NCBI RefSeq assembly: GCF_011602365.1
Contig: NZ_JAAONZ010000004.1
Span: 405,012 to 469,011 of the forward strand
Source of the DNA: Pseudomaricurvus hydrocarbonicus
Lineage (GTDB): Bacteria; Pseudomonadota; Gammaproteobacteria; Pseudomonadales; Cellvibrionaceae
Direction: 5' to 3'
Length of the DNA stretch: 64,000 bases
The position numbers were made by a program, and so were the translations under genes. This document shows, piece after piece, positions 53,679 to 63,419 of the stretch. The notes under the pieces are model-generated. The model was not told the origin of the DNA and searched no databases. It saw nothing but the letters and a program-made list of their open reading frames with translations. Every line of letters starts with the position of its first letter. Position 1 is the first letter of the stretch.

Positions 53679-53788
53679 AAAAATACCCTAATGTATTGAC
53701 ATGCTGATAAAATGTTGGCGTTGAACAATACCAATAAAGCAAAATCGGTAAAATAGTAAAACGTTACAACCTCTCAACCGAAAGCAGC

Positions 53789-54361
53789 TCATACAAGCCC
53801 CTTCCCCCCCTCTGCCAAATTAATTCCCTGCTTAATAAACTGCCTTAATGATTCGCCAGGATCATCCGTGTTTAACAAACTTCCTGCCAGAGTGATGCTG
53901 CCTGCCACCGCGTGAGCATAAAGATATTCAGGCGGCTGGATTTCCGGTTCTCCAGGAGGGGCAAGGCTGCCCGTTGACCAGCTGGCCGCAGTAGCAGCCC
54001 AACTTGCCGGTGTTTCATACTTTGTTTTTTCTGCCAGAAGGGTACACCGTAAACGATTTTCTTCCGACGGTTTACGGGCCCAGGCTTCAGCGGCAACAAG
54101 CGCATCGATATTATTCTGATCCGTCTCTGGTGTTTGCACTTGGCGAGAGACCAGGCACGCCCACCATACCGCCTCTCGTTTAGGCAACCCATGGGCCAGT
54201 AATTTAATGGCGTCGTAGTAACATTCGGAATCCACCAATACAGACACCCCACCTTGTGGGTTCAGTTCAGGGTGTAAAATTTCAGCAGCCTTATTGTCCA
54301 ATTCAAAGTGAGCAATTAATTCGCCAGCGTTAATTGCCTTAATCTTTACCCATTCCGTCAT
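53789..54361 (-). CDS. DUF6931-like type VI-associated protein
   Basis: The 190-residue protein has no signal. Its layout LPKREAVWWACLVSRQVQTP, then AAEAWARKPSEENRLRCTLL and TPASWAATAASWSTGSLAPP looks like the small DUF6931 family found between vgrG and PAAR genes in many proteobacteria. An adaptor or chaperone role in loading cargo is often proposed; I do not know of proof. It lies 47 bp after vgrG on the same strand and 110 bp before the PAAR gene. Family naming is from memory of the pattern. Confidence 0.65.
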   Translation of the reverse strand: MTEWVKIKAINAGELIAHFELDNKAAEILHPELNPQGGVSVLVDSECYYDAIKLLAHGLPKREAVWWACLVSRQVQTPETDQNNIDALVAAEAWARKPSEENRLRCTLLAEKTKYETPASWAATAASWSTGSLAPPGEPEIQPPEYLYAHAVAGSITLAGSLLNTDDPGESLRQFIKQGINLAEGGKGLV

Positions 54362-54408
54362 TATTGCAATCTTCCTCTACAGACATATGGGGCAGTAAAC
54401 CACATACA

Positions 54409-56280
54409 TCAATTGATCTTGGTTAAGCCACCTTTTAGCGTTAAAATCCCGCCAGTCTTAATCGTTCCCATAGCGCTGGCATTACAATCAATTTTGGTAG
54501 ACTTGATCGTGATTCCCGAAGGTGACATTTTAATACTGCTCCCCCCCACCTTCAGCTCTATCGAGGTTTTTGATGTGATTGTTATCGAACCTTGCACATC
54601 TGTCGTTTGCTTACCCGAACTGACTTTGACCGTCTGGTCACCGGATTTCACCGTTGTCTTGTCATTACCATTGGATATCGTCTGTGTCCGGTTATTAACC
54701 ACCTCAAGCGTTTGATCATTTTCTATGGTGCCCACCTGATCATTATGAATCAGAAAGTTATGATCTTTACCAGCCTCCATGTAAATTTCTTCTGATTTGA
54801 CCTTGTCATCAAATCTCAGCTCATTAAATTGACCGTCATCACACTGAGTTTTCCACCCACTTTGAGTTGCGCTATAGCCAGGCCCTTTGTTTTGACCATT
54901 GTAAACAGCCCCCGTCACGATTGGGCGATCCGGATTTCCATTAATGTAATTAATGACGACTTCCTGACCTATTCGTGGTACAAAATTTGCCCCCCAGTCT
55001 TTACCGGAAAAAGACTGTGCAACCCGCACCCAACAACTGTTATGTATCGAGGCCCACGGAAACCCCACTTTCACCTGAGTATAAGGATCTTTGGATGAAT
55101 CCGATTCCGTCGCTTTAACCTCTACTATGGTTGCAAGTTGTGGATTGTCAATTCGTCTGGAAAAACCAGTGGGTAACGGCCTGGGGTTTACCTTTGCAGG
55201 AATACAGGAAAATGAATTTTTAAATATCGTCTCGCGATCATTGCCATCCGAGGCTGTTATTTGCACCTTGGTTAGTAGGTATTTGCCCTTTTCAGAGACC
55301 AGCGGGTGTTCAAAATCAAACCGTCCACCTACGGCAAATTCGGTCACCTGGCTTTCACCCACAGCGACATCGAAGCTCATTTCTTCATGTTCTATTGACG
55401 CTTTGGTAACCGTCTGATTCAGGTTCGTCTGAAAGGCATGCTCATGACCTTCACCAATGGATTTAAACAAAAATCGACCATATTGGCGGTGTTTATAAGA
55501 ACCCACATCGTTGAGTTCATTTTTTGTCTTAACGGTCTGTATATTGTCTTTTCTAGCAGTAAACTCGTTATAATCTTTAAATTCAAAACCACCGGTGTGA
55601 TAAGTAAACTGGCGAGACCAGCGGCTGACCGTCGACTCTTCCGGAAGACTTCCACCACCCTCATATTCTATTTTTCTCTGAGTAGAATCAAAATAATCTT
55701 GAGCATCTTCAGCAAGAATCATTTCATGTTTATCATCAGAGTGCTGAAAATAATAACTGATGCCTTCTTCAGCCATTAATCTGGATATAAATTCAAAGTC
55801 TGTTTCATCAAACTGTACACAATACTCTCTCTCAGCATAAGAATTAGAGGATAATTTATCCATTTTAAAGCGAACGACCTTGCTGTATTCCCCGAGCACC
55901 TCTGTGATGATTTGTTTAACGTCTTTTTTGTGAAAAATTCGATTGTTGGAGCTAAGATTGGTAAACCACAATCCCGGTACGACAGAAGCCCTATAGCATC
56001 GCAAGCCGGAACCATCGACATCAAACAGTGAGAATTGATTCACATAACCGTGTATATAACGTGAAGCTTCAGCATCGCTATCGTGGTGAAGAGATATTGT
56101 GACAGGCCTGCCAACGATTGACTTTTGGTCAACACGGTGATCATTTGAAAAAAGCTCTACATCAAAATGAAAAAGATCTGATATTGCCTCCTGCCCTACC
56201 AGGTAGGTTGCAATAAAATAATCCTTACCCAACACTGACTCTATTCGAACCAGACGCTTATCCTGACTTAATATAGGCAT
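54409..56280 (-). CDS. type VI secretion tip protein VgrG
   Basis: The 623-residue VgrG is complete. The gp27-like part comes first (FHFDVELFSNDHRVDQKSIV; RCYRASVVPGLWFTNLSSNN, NYYFQHSDDKHEM-like YYFQHSDDKHEM), then the gp5-like OB-fold (QVKVGFPWASIHNSCWVRVA, GKDWGANFVPRIGQEVVINY), and the C-terminal beta-spike (VKSGDQTVKVSSGKQTTDVQ, ISITSKTSIELKVGGSSI-like). It has no extra C-terminal effector domain, ending KTGGILTLKGGLTKIN. It forms the spike of a type VI machine whose other genes are not in this window. hcp is upstream on the same strand with a terminator between. Confidence 0.95.
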   Translation of the reverse strand: MPILSQDKRLVRIESVLGKDYFIATYLVGQEAISDLFHFDVELFSNDHRVDQKSIVGRPVTISLHHDSDAEASRYIHGYVNQFSLFDVDGSGLRCYRASVVPGLWFTNLSSNNRIFHKKDVKQIITEVLGEYSKVVRFKMDKLSSNSYAEREYCVQFDETDFEFISRLMAEEGISYYFQHSDDKHEMILAEDAQDYFDSTQRKIEYEGGGSLPEESTVSRWSRQFTYHTGGFEFKDYNEFTARKDNIQTVKTKNELNDVGSYKHRQYGRFLFKSIGEGHEHAFQTNLNQTVTKASIEHEEMSFDVAVGESQVTEFAVGGRFDFEHPLVSEKGKYLLTKVQITASDGNDRETIFKNSFSCIPAKVNPRPLPTGFSRRIDNPQLATIVEVKATESDSSKDPYTQVKVGFPWASIHNSCWVRVAQSFSGKDWGANFVPRIGQEVVINYINGNPDRPIVTGAVYNGQNKGPGYSATQSGWKTQCDDGQFNELRFDDKVKSEEIYMEAGKDHNFLIHNDQVGTIENDQTLEVVNNRTQTISNGNDKTTVKSGDQTVKVSSGKQTTDVQGSITITSKTSIELKVGGSSIKMSPSGITIKSTKIDCNASAMGTIKTGGILTLKGGLTKIN

Positions 56281-56405
56281 AATCCTGTCAAATCTTCCTT
56301 AATTCAAATGCGGAAAAACACAATCTTTCATTATGTGGTCAATAGCGGTTTGTTTAGGCCAAAAGTTAACAATCGTTCATTCAACAGGCCACATTTCGAA
56401 AAACC

Positions 56406-56445
56406 AAAAGGCCGGCACACTACTGAATACAGCAATGTACCGGCC
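56406..56445 (-). terminator. terminator between hcp and vgrG
   Basis: On the minus strand GGCCGGTAC and GTGCCGGCC pair over nine positions (one G-T wobble) with an 18-base loop, then TTTT. It starts 18 bp past the hcp stop, so hcp can be made in large excess over vgrG. Confidence 0.78.
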
Positions 56446-56463
56446 CTTTATCGCAAGATAACC

Positions 56464-56952
56464 TTACAGCGGTGTTGCTGTAGTCAGGTCGTAGCCAACA
56501 CGCATATTGGTAGTATTCTTGTGAGATTTATCCGCATGGGTCAAATCAGCTTCAATCTTTGCAAAACTGATTGAAATAGCCTCATGTGGCGGGCCACCTG
56601 CAGCTGCGCTCACACTGTAAGAGGAAATAATCGCATCCTCCAAGGTGTACACTGCGTATTTCTCAACCTTGTTGGCACCAGTCTGAACAATGTGGATTTC
56701 AACTTTAACGCCTTCATCCCCTGTCACTGAAGACTTAAACAAACCACCAGATGCCGCATCCAGGGCCTTGGTCACACTCACTTCACTTAAACTGGGGCGA
56801 GAAGCCTCACGGTTAGCCATTGCACCGGCTTCCATGGAAATCCCACGACCGACTCCAAAATTAAAGCTGTCGACCTCAATCCAATTCTCGTAACCTTTTG
56901 CCGTCACATTGCCTTTTGTCGCGTTTTCATTAAAGCTCATGTAAATTGCCAT
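56464..56952 (-). CDS. type VI secretion system Hcp tube protein
   Basis: The 162-residue Hcp1-type protein starts MAIYMSFNENATKGNVTAKG, with SFNFGVGRGISMEAGAMANR, RPSLSEVSVTKALDAASGGL and AISISFAKIEADLTHADKSH, the normal Hcp outline. AAGGGG lies nine bases before the ATG at 56952. A longer frame to 56985 lacks support. Hcp forms the inner tube and may bind effectors in its lumen. It is the first gene of the module, preceded by about 350 bp of AT-rich gene-free DNA to 57300 where I see no certain promoter. Confidence 0.94.
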   Translation of the reverse strand: MAIYMSFNENATKGNVTAKGYENWIEVDSFNFGVGRGISMEAGAMANREASRPSLSEVSVTKALDAASGGLFKSSVTGDEGVKVEIHIVQTGANKVEKYAVYTLEDAIISSYSVSAAAGGPPHEAISISFAKIEADLTHADKSHKNTTNMRVGYDLTTATPL

Positions 56953-57300
56953 TGACGAATTCCCCTTTCTCTTTGACACATTCAAATACTTTTAGTCAAA
57001 ACTTAAATGGCTCTGACCTTCGTTATGCCCAACCGGACAATGACGATGATTTAAACAAATAAAAACACAAATAAAAAGAGAATATCGCAATTATTAAATC
57101 CACTCTGACACCATTTACTTCTGATCAACCAAAAAACAAAAAAGATAACACTGATACATATCACTAAAAATCAATACCCACCCCTAAAAGTAAAATTTGA
57201 CTCTGACACCCTTTTACATTTTTTTGAAACACACAGAATTCTAAAGATTAATGCGTTTTCATTAGCCTACACACTAATTCATTAAACTTTCGAATTTACT

Positions 57301-58002
57301 CTAGATCTCTATCTCCAATTCTTTCTTAGGCCGCCCTCTCTTCTTTGGTCTAACCCGATGATTGGCTATTTTTTCAATTCGATCTTTGAAAGAGTCGCCC
57401 CCCAGAACCTGACCAACTTTTACAGTTTCTGAGATATAATTTTTCAACCTTAGATCAAACTCATAACGAAACAAGCCCCGGTAGCACTCTGACCTCTCCT
57501 GCCGGGATTCTCCCAGCTTCTGATAAATTTTGTGCTCTTGAATCAGGTTATTCCGCTTAACTCCCGCATTATGCCTGAAGCTTGACCATCGATAATCCTT
57601 TGGCTCATCCACCAAGTTAAGATACATCGGCTTAAGCTCAATATACCGATAACAACTCAAAAGATAAGCGTCAGAGTCAATCAAGCTGGACTTATAACGA
57701 CCACCCCACAAGGTTCCAGAGCGTTTGTATTTGTGGTTCGCATATTGGACATAACGTCGACCCAAGGATTGCATCATAGAAGAAATAGCATGGGATGTAC
57801 GAGGAGTAGCGATGACTTCAGCAGCATTCGGCAAAAGAACGTAGGCATGCACTTCGGCCTGATACTGATCAGCAGCCAACTTAAGACTGTGCAGATAAAA
57901 TTCGTAATCTTCCTGATCAAAAAAGCATTCAAGATTATTGTGCCCAACCTGAACAAGATGCTGAGGAATATCAGCAAGATTAAATCGAGGAGGCCTGGCC
58001 AT
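57301..58002 (-). CDS. REP-associated Y1 transposase relative, HUH motif lost
   Basis: The 233-residue protein follows the TnpA-REP (Y1_Tnp, IS200-like) outline: MARPPRFNLADIPQHLVQVG, FFDQEDYEFYLHSLKLAADQ, QSLGRRYVQYANHKYKRSGT (with the catalytic Tyr), LWGGRYKSSLIDSDAYLLSC and YRYIELKPMYLNLVDEPKDY. Where the family has HAYVLMxNHVHLL, this has HAYVLLPNAAEVI (residues 52-64), so both His of the HUH metal site are gone. A Lys/Arg-rich tail (RPKKRGRPKKELEIEI) follows. It is probably not a working transposase. It lies between hcp and the PP2C gene. AT-rich flanks suggest transfer. Confidence 0.88.
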   Translation of the reverse strand: MARPPRFNLADIPQHLVQVGHNNLECFFDQEDYEFYLHSLKLAADQYQAEVHAYVLLPNAAEVIATPRTSHAISSMMQSLGRRYVQYANHKYKRSGTLWGGRYKSSLIDSDAYLLSCYRYIELKPMYLNLVDEPKDYRWSSFRHNAGVKRNNLIQEHKIYQKLGESRQERSECYRGLFRYEFDLRLKNYISETVKVGQVLGGDSFKDRIEKIANHRVRPKKRGRPKKELEIEI

Positions 58003-58390
58003 GTTTTACACTCATCCTTAAATTTTCGTCCTTGAAATCACACCACACAGGTGCTCAGAGATTATGCTAAATTCAAACTCATCATTCAACACTGAAAACC
58101 TCATGCTTTAGCATTAGATTTCCAATAAAATAAAAAACTAATTTTTAAAATTCATAATAATCGAATAATCTTTTTAAAGGTTACATCACACTTTCGACAA
58201 GATTTCACCTAAACCCTGTACCCACCTGATGATTTATTAAAATTTGTCTTCATACGCGCCATCAATGTACGTTAGAATTCAAACCAAACTGAATTTGGCG
58301 CACTTCACTTAAACACTAAAAATATTTTATTTCTTAATTCGATATTTTTGTCCGTAAAAAGAACTACGCCATGACAAATGGATTTGCTCA
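58003..58390. other. AT-rich gene-free stretch before the PP2C gene
   Basis: About 390 bp, clearly richer in A+T than the housekeeping regions. It should hold the divergent promoters of the Y1-like gene and the PP2C gene. I see no ORF, repeat or hairpin that I would defend. Confidence 0.5.
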
Positions 58391-59266
58391 ATGCCTGCAA
58401 CTGCTTCCCACCGCATAGCGATCAATGGCCTGACGGATATAGGTCAAGTTCGAAACGAAAATGAAGATAACATCCGTTGGTATAACCACCCCACCCTGCC
58501 TTTTGGCTATGTGGTTGTCGCGGACGGCATGGGCGGCTACAACGGCGGATCAACCGCCAGTACGATTGCTGTTAATTATATTGGCAAACATCTGGAAGCA
58601 ATCGTCAACCCAACCTTTCAATCCTGCACTCCAAATCAGCAGGAATTAATCATTCAATCGACACTGATTGAGGCCATCAACGTGGCCAATGCGGAAATTT
58701 TGCTCGCCAAGCAAAAAAATCCTCAACTTGGTCAAATGGGTACGACAGTGGCGATCGCGATCATCTGGCAAGATCAGGTCACGATTTCCCATCTGGGTGA
58801 TTCTCGTGCTTATTTATGGGACAAACAGGGTTTCATTCAACTTACCAAAGATCACAGTCTGGTGCAGGAGCTCATTGACAGTGGCAGCCTTAATGAAGAT
58901 CAGGCGCGGCAAAGTAATATTCGCAATCAGATAACCCGTGCCTTGGGCGTTACCCAATCCGTCGACCCCAGCATCAACAATTATCAACTCACTCAAAACT
59001 GTCTTTTAATGCTCTGCAGTGATGGTCTAACAGAATACCTGGATAACGGCCAATTGGATTATGTTTTGTCAACACACCGTCCGGCTCTAGAATGTTGTTA
59101 TCGCTTAATCGATGATGCCAATCTGTTAGGCGGCAAAGACAACATCAGTGTCGGGATCATCGAATACACTCTGGAGGCTGCCCACCAAAGCAGCAGCCAA
59201 GCAACATTCACAGCGCCGCCAGCCCAACCGGATGAAGATATTACCGTTCGAAAATTTGTGCAGTAA
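58391..59266 (+). CDS. PP2C-type serine/threonine phosphatase
   Basis: The 291-residue PP2C domain is complete: INGLTDIGQVRNENEDNIRW (first metal Asp region), VVADGMGGYNGGSTASTIAV (second), TVAIAIIWQDQVTISHLGDS, AYLWDKQGFIQLTKDHSLVQ, NQITRALGVTQSVDPS, LMLCSDGLTEYL and GGKDNISVGI. All metal-binding Asp are present. In type VI loci a PppA phosphatase of this kind dephosphorylates Fha and silences firing; no PpkA kinase or Fha is seen here. The short tail after residue 262 is disordered. It precedes the RHS gene by 214 bp. Confidence 0.9.
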   Translation: MPATASHRIAINGLTDIGQVRNENEDNIRWYNHPTLPFGYVVVADGMGGYNGGSTASTIAVNYIGKHLEAIVNPTFQSCTPNQQELIIQSTLIEAINVANAEILLAKQKNPQLGQMGTTVAIAIIWQDQVTISHLGDSRAYLWDKQGFIQLTKDHSLVQELIDSGSLNEDQARQSNIRNQITRALGVTQSVDPSINNYQLTQNCLLMLCSDGLTEYLDNGQLDYVLSTHRPALECCYRLIDDANLLGGKDNISVGIIEYTLEAAHQSSSQATFTAPPAQPDEDITVRKFVQ

Positions 59267-59480
59267 TCTAATTTTGCTGAGTGCCCCAAGCCCCAGGCAC
59301 AGCAGAAGCTGTAGACATCTGGTCGACGGTAGTGCAGCCGTTTAGCTCTGACAGATACAGTGGCTGTATCCAATACCACTTACAGCGCCACGACAAACAC
59401 ACTCATAACACTTATTTAAAACAGCCGTAACAACAATCGCAGCAGCAAGCCCGAACACACGCATTGAAGCAAGGTAGATA

Positions 59481-62400
59481 TTGACAATGGAAGGTCAGAT
59501 TCATCAAGCCAGTACACCCATCGAAATAGCGGACAACAATGGCAACCGCTATTTTGTCAGCTCACACTACCCAGCCGACCTGACTGAAGGCACTCTGCCC
59601 AAAGAAATCAGCACTATTGGCGAATATACAAAGTTCATGGCCAACCTGCCCGGTAAAGATAAAGAGCACTTGGTTAAGTCACTGGCCAAGTCTTATCATA
59701 AAACAGCAGAAACGCTTATCTGCCAGGGTGAGCTGAAAATCTTTCCAATACCCAAAAATCACGCAGCGGCTGACCACAAAGCGCCTAAAGCCGACGACGA
59801 GATAGGGATAACTCGCGGCAAAGCGTACAGTCAGTCAGGGTATGACGGGAAGTCTAACGCTCTTAAACAGCACGAGGCTGGCCAACAAAAGATCAGCCAC
59901 CTCGCCAGTGGGCCTACCCCTCCCAAAACGAAACTCTCAAATACCCAGGCCAAAAGAACTTCGAACGAAGACAACAAACACAGCGATAAAGCCGCCACAG
60001 CCAGCACGCCCTGCCAGGGAGACCCCATCAGTATGGTATCCGGTGAGGAGCTGCTGCCACTGACCGACTTTGTTCTGCCCGGCCCGATCCCCTTTCGCTG
60101 GGAGCGCACCTACCGCACCAGCAACCCGGGTAATCTGGGACTCGGTCACGGCTGGACTCACCCACTCTGCGAGCGCCTGACCCTGGAAGATGGTTTCGTC
60201 TTCTACCACACGCTGGAAGGACGCGCAGTCCGGTTTGTGCAGCCCAACATCGGAAACAGCCGCCGCAACCGCAGCGAAAAGATGACCCTGCACCGCCAAA
60301 GCGAACACAGCTATCAGATTTACCAGAAACACGAACCCCGTCGGACCTTCCGTGCAGATGGCATCAGCCAACACCTGCCTTTGGCAGAGCTGCGCGACGA
60401 TTTTAGCAACAGCATCAATATTGATTACCTGAACGGCAAGCCGAATAAACTGATCACCTCGTGGGGCAGAACCCTGGAATTCCGCCATGATGATCAGGGG
60501 CATATTGTTGATATTCACAGTGCCCACGGCAGCCAGGACGTCCCCACCCTGCTTTCCCGCTATGCCTACGACGAACAAAATGACCTGATTGAAGCACAAG
60601 ACCAGAGTGGTTCATCGGAACGCTATCACTACGACAACCACATCATTGTTCAGCGCAGCACCCAGGCCGGCGTGAACTTCCTGTTTGAATGGGACCAGCA
60701 CACCCCCGACGCCCGCTGTCAGCGGCAGTGGGCCGACAACGGCGCCTACAATTACCGGTTCAAATGGCAGCCCAAACGTAAAATCAGCTACGCCACCGAC
60801 GGCAATGGCAAAACGCGGCAATACCATTTCGACGAAAACGGCAAGGTCGTCAAAGAAGTCGATCCGGAAGGCGGCATCACCAAGCGCTTATACGACAGCT
60901 ATGGTCATCTGTGCAGTGAAACGACTCCCAATGCCCAGACCACCTATTACCGCTACGACAGCCTGGGCAACATCACCCGGATCACCGACCCGCTGAACCA
61001 GAGCACTCGCATTCGTTACAACTCACAGGGCCTGCCCGCGCTAATTACCGATGCCTTGGGTAACCACTGGCAGCGCCGCTATAACGCTCAAGGATTGTTG
61101 ACCGAAACCCGCGATCCCGTGGGCAACACCTGGCGCTACGACTACAACGAACGCGGCCAGCTGGAAACACTGACCGATCCCGAGGGTGGCAAGCGCCAGC
61201 TGGAATGGAACAGCCAGTTTGAACTGTTGAGTCAAACCGACCCCGATGGCCGCAAAACCGAATACAGCTACGACCACTGGAGCCGCGTCAACAGCGTCAC
61301 CGACCCCGCAGGCCAGACCACCCACTACGAGTACGACAACGCCGGGCGCATCACACAGGTGACCGACAGCAAAGGTGATGTCACCAGCCTGCGGTACAAC
61401 GAAGCCGGTCAGGTCACCCACCACACCGACGCCAGCGGACGCACTACCGAATACCGCTACAGTGGTTTTTCCCAGGTTGAGGAGCGTCTTGATCCCAACG
61501 GCCAGACCTTCCGCTATCAATACGATCAGGAACGCAACCTGATTGGCCTGATCAACGAAAAAGGCGAGCAATACCAGCTCAAATACGATGGCAACGAGCG
61601 TCTGATTGAAGAAATCGGCTTCGACGGCCGCCAGCAGCAATACCGCTATGACGCCGCAGGACACCTCATCGAACATCGCGACATGGATGTGATCACCCAG
61701 TTCCAGCGCGACCCTCTGGGACGCCTGCTGCGCAAGAGCAACAACTCCGGCGATGTGGCAGACTTCCACTACGACGCTCTGGGACGCCTGACCGCGGCCA
61801 ACAATCAGGACGCGTTTGTCCGCTTCCAATACGATGCCTCGGGTCGCCTTGTAGCGGAACACTGCGACAACGACGTCTCGTACAACAGTCACAGCCTGAA
61901 CCACCAATACGACAAGCGCGGCTGGCGCATCGGCACCAGCTCCGACGACCAGCACATCCGCTATCAGCACACGCCAGGCGGGCAACTCTACGGCGTCGAT
62001 CATAACGGCAAGCCGGTCATCCGCTGTGAATACGACCAAACCGGTCGCCTGAGCCAGCGTACACAGGGTTCGCTCACCAGCCACTACGACTACGACCCAA
62101 TGGGTCGACTGGTTCAGCAACGGGTTAACGGACAAGCCAAAGACGATCCGGTCATCCAGCGGGACTACAAATACAACGCTGCCGGCAATCTGGCGCAAAT
62201 CGAAGACCTCCTTCGCGGCCTGACCCACTACCACTACGATGGCAACGATCAGTTGACACAGGTAGACGGCGCCATCAAAGAGGCCTTCGACTTCGACCCC
62301 GCCGGCAACCTGCTGAAAAGCAACGATGGCGAAGCCCAGTACGACCAGGGTAACCAGCTGCGCCTGCACGGCGACCGCCATTTCAGCTACGACAAACGCG

Positions 62401-63419
62401 GCAACCTGATTCAGGAAAATCGCGGCAAGCAGCAGTCCTTACAGGCGAACTACCAATACAACGGCTGGAACCAGCTCACCAGCGTCGAAAAAGACGGCTT
62501 TAAAACCTACTACCAATACGACGCCCTCGGCCGCCGCATCGGTAAAACCGTCACCCACATGAAATCCAAGCAGCAGAAGAAAACCACCTTCCTCTGGAAC
62601 GGCGACGTCCTCTGGTCAGAAACCAACCACACGCCCAAAGGCACCCAGAGCCAGCACTACCTGTTCGAGCCCAACTCCTTCAGACCGCTGGCCCTGATCA
62701 AAGACGATCAAATCCACCACTATCATCTCGACCACCTCGGCACCCCGCAGGAGCTCACCGATGCCTGCGGCACCATTGTCTGGCAAGCCCAATACAAAGC
62801 CTACGGCCAGCTGGCAGGATTCGCCGACAAACCCGGCATCTCCAACCCCCTGCGTTTTCAGGGACAATACTTTGATAGCGAGACCGGACTGCATTACAAT
62901 CGCCACAGATACTACGATCCGAGCGTTGGTCGGTTTATCCATCAGGATCCCGTGGGGTTGTTGGGAGGGGCTAACAACTATCGGTATGCCCCGAATCCGG
63001 TTGGGTGGGTGGATCCGTTTGGGTTGACGTGTAAAGAAACAATAGTGACCTACAGAGGTGATGGCCGTTCCTCTGCAACAATCTTTGAAGAAGGCTTCCA
63101 AGCCAAAGGAACCGCATTGGATTTAGAAGTCTATGCTTCAACGAACCAACCAAGTGCCTACGTCAGTACGTCAAAAAATCCAGAAGTCGCTATAGATTTC
63201 GCCACTGTTTATGGAACAAAAGACGGGATTATATATTCAGTACGCTCCGCTAACGGAATAGATGTCAACAAAGAACTAGGATCTAAATCACCATTTCCAG
63301 AAGAAGAGGAAATAGCAATTCAAGGCGGGGTAAAACCTGAACAAATCCTCGGGGCGACCCCTGTAAATGCTGATGGCTCTTACGTCGGATACACAACCCT
63401 TAACCCGAAGACCTATTAA
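59481..63419 (+). CDS. RHS polymorphic toxin with ADP-ribosyltransferase-like tip
   Basis: The 1312-residue protein has an N-terminal region of about 190 residues of unknown type (no PAAR, no signal), a DUF6531-like start (DPISMVSGEELLPLTDFVLP, PIPFRWERTYRTSN), more than 20 YD repeats, and the RHS core end RFIHQDPVGLLGGANNYRYA...DPFGL (residue 1182). The last 130 residues resemble R-S-E-type ADP-ribosyltransferases: YRGD with Arg1192, YVSTS at 1227-1231, and FPEEEEI with ExE at about 1275-1277. Core DNA is GC-rich, tip DNA AT-rich. The start TTG (59481) has AAGG six bases before; ATG 59487 is the alternative. Confidence 0.9.
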   Translation: MTMEGQIHQASTPIEIADNNGNRYFVSSHYPADLTEGTLPKEISTIGEYTKFMANLPGKDKEHLVKSLAKSYHKTAETLICQGELKIFPIPKNHAAADHKAPKADDEIGITRGKAYSQSGYDGKSNALKQHEAGQQKISHLASGPTPPKTKLSNTQAKRTSNEDNKHSDKAATASTPCQGDPISMVSGEELLPLTDFVLPGPIPFRWERTYRTSNPGNLGLGHGWTHPLCERLTLEDGFVFYHTLEGRAVRFVQPNIGNSRRNRSEKMTLHRQSEHSYQIYQKHEPRRTFRADGISQHLPLAELRDDFSNSINIDYLNGKPNKLITSWGRTLEFRHDDQGHIVDIHSAHGSQDVPTLLSRYAYDEQNDLIEAQDQSGSSERYHYDNHIIVQRSTQAGVNFLFEWDQHTPDARCQRQWADNGAYNYRFKWQPKRKISYATDGNGKTRQYHFDENGKVVKEVDPEGGITKRLYDSYGHLCSETTPNAQTTYYRYDSLGNITRITDPLNQSTRIRYNSQGLPALITDALGNHWQRRYNAQGLLTETRDPVGNTWRYDYNERGQLETLTDPEGGKRQLEWNSQFELLSQTDPDGRKTEYSYDHWSRVNSVTDPAGQTTHYEYDNAGRITQVTDSKGDVTSLRYNEAGQVTHHTDASGRTTEYRYSGFSQVEERLDPNGQTFRYQYDQERNLIGLINEKGEQYQLKYDGNERLIEEIGFDGRQQQYRYDAAGHLIEHRDMDVITQFQRDPLGRLLRKSNNSGDVADFHYDALGRLTAANNQDAFVRFQYDASGRLVAEHCDNDVSYNSHSLNHQYDKRGWRIGTSSDDQHIRYQHTPGGQLYGVDHNGKPVIRCEYDQTGRLSQRTQGSLTSHYDYDPMGRLVQQRVNGQAKDDPVIQRDYKYNAAGNLAQIEDLLRGLTHYHYDGNDQLTQVDGAIKEAFDFDPAGNLLKSNDGEAQYDQGNQLRLHGDRHFSYDKRGNLIQENRGKQQSLQANYQYNGWNQLTSVEKDGFKTYYQYDALGRRIGKTVTHMKSKQQKKTTFLWNGDVLWSETNHTPKGTQSQHYLFEPNSFRPLALIKDDQIHHYHLDHLGTPQELTDACGTIVWQAQYKAYGQLAGFADKPGISNPLRFQGQYFDSETGLHYNRHRYYDPSVGRFIHQDPVGLLGGANNYRYAPNPVGWVDPFGLTCKETIVTYRGDGRSSATIFEEGFQAKGTALDLEVYASTNQPSAYVSTSKNPEVAIDFATVYGTKDGIIYSVRSANGIDVNKELGSKSPFPEEEEIAIQGGVKPEQILGATPVNADGSYVGYTTLNPKTY

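Noticed and set aside
57301..58002. Active IS200-type insertion sequence
   Set aside because: HUH histidines are missing and no subterminal hairpins bounding an element were recognised.
61041..62381. 446-codon open frame antisense to the RHS gene
   Set aside because: Its composition (runs of Val, Ala, Gly) is the mirror of the YD-repeat codons; there is no ribosome binding site or domain, and the RHS gene explains the strand fully.
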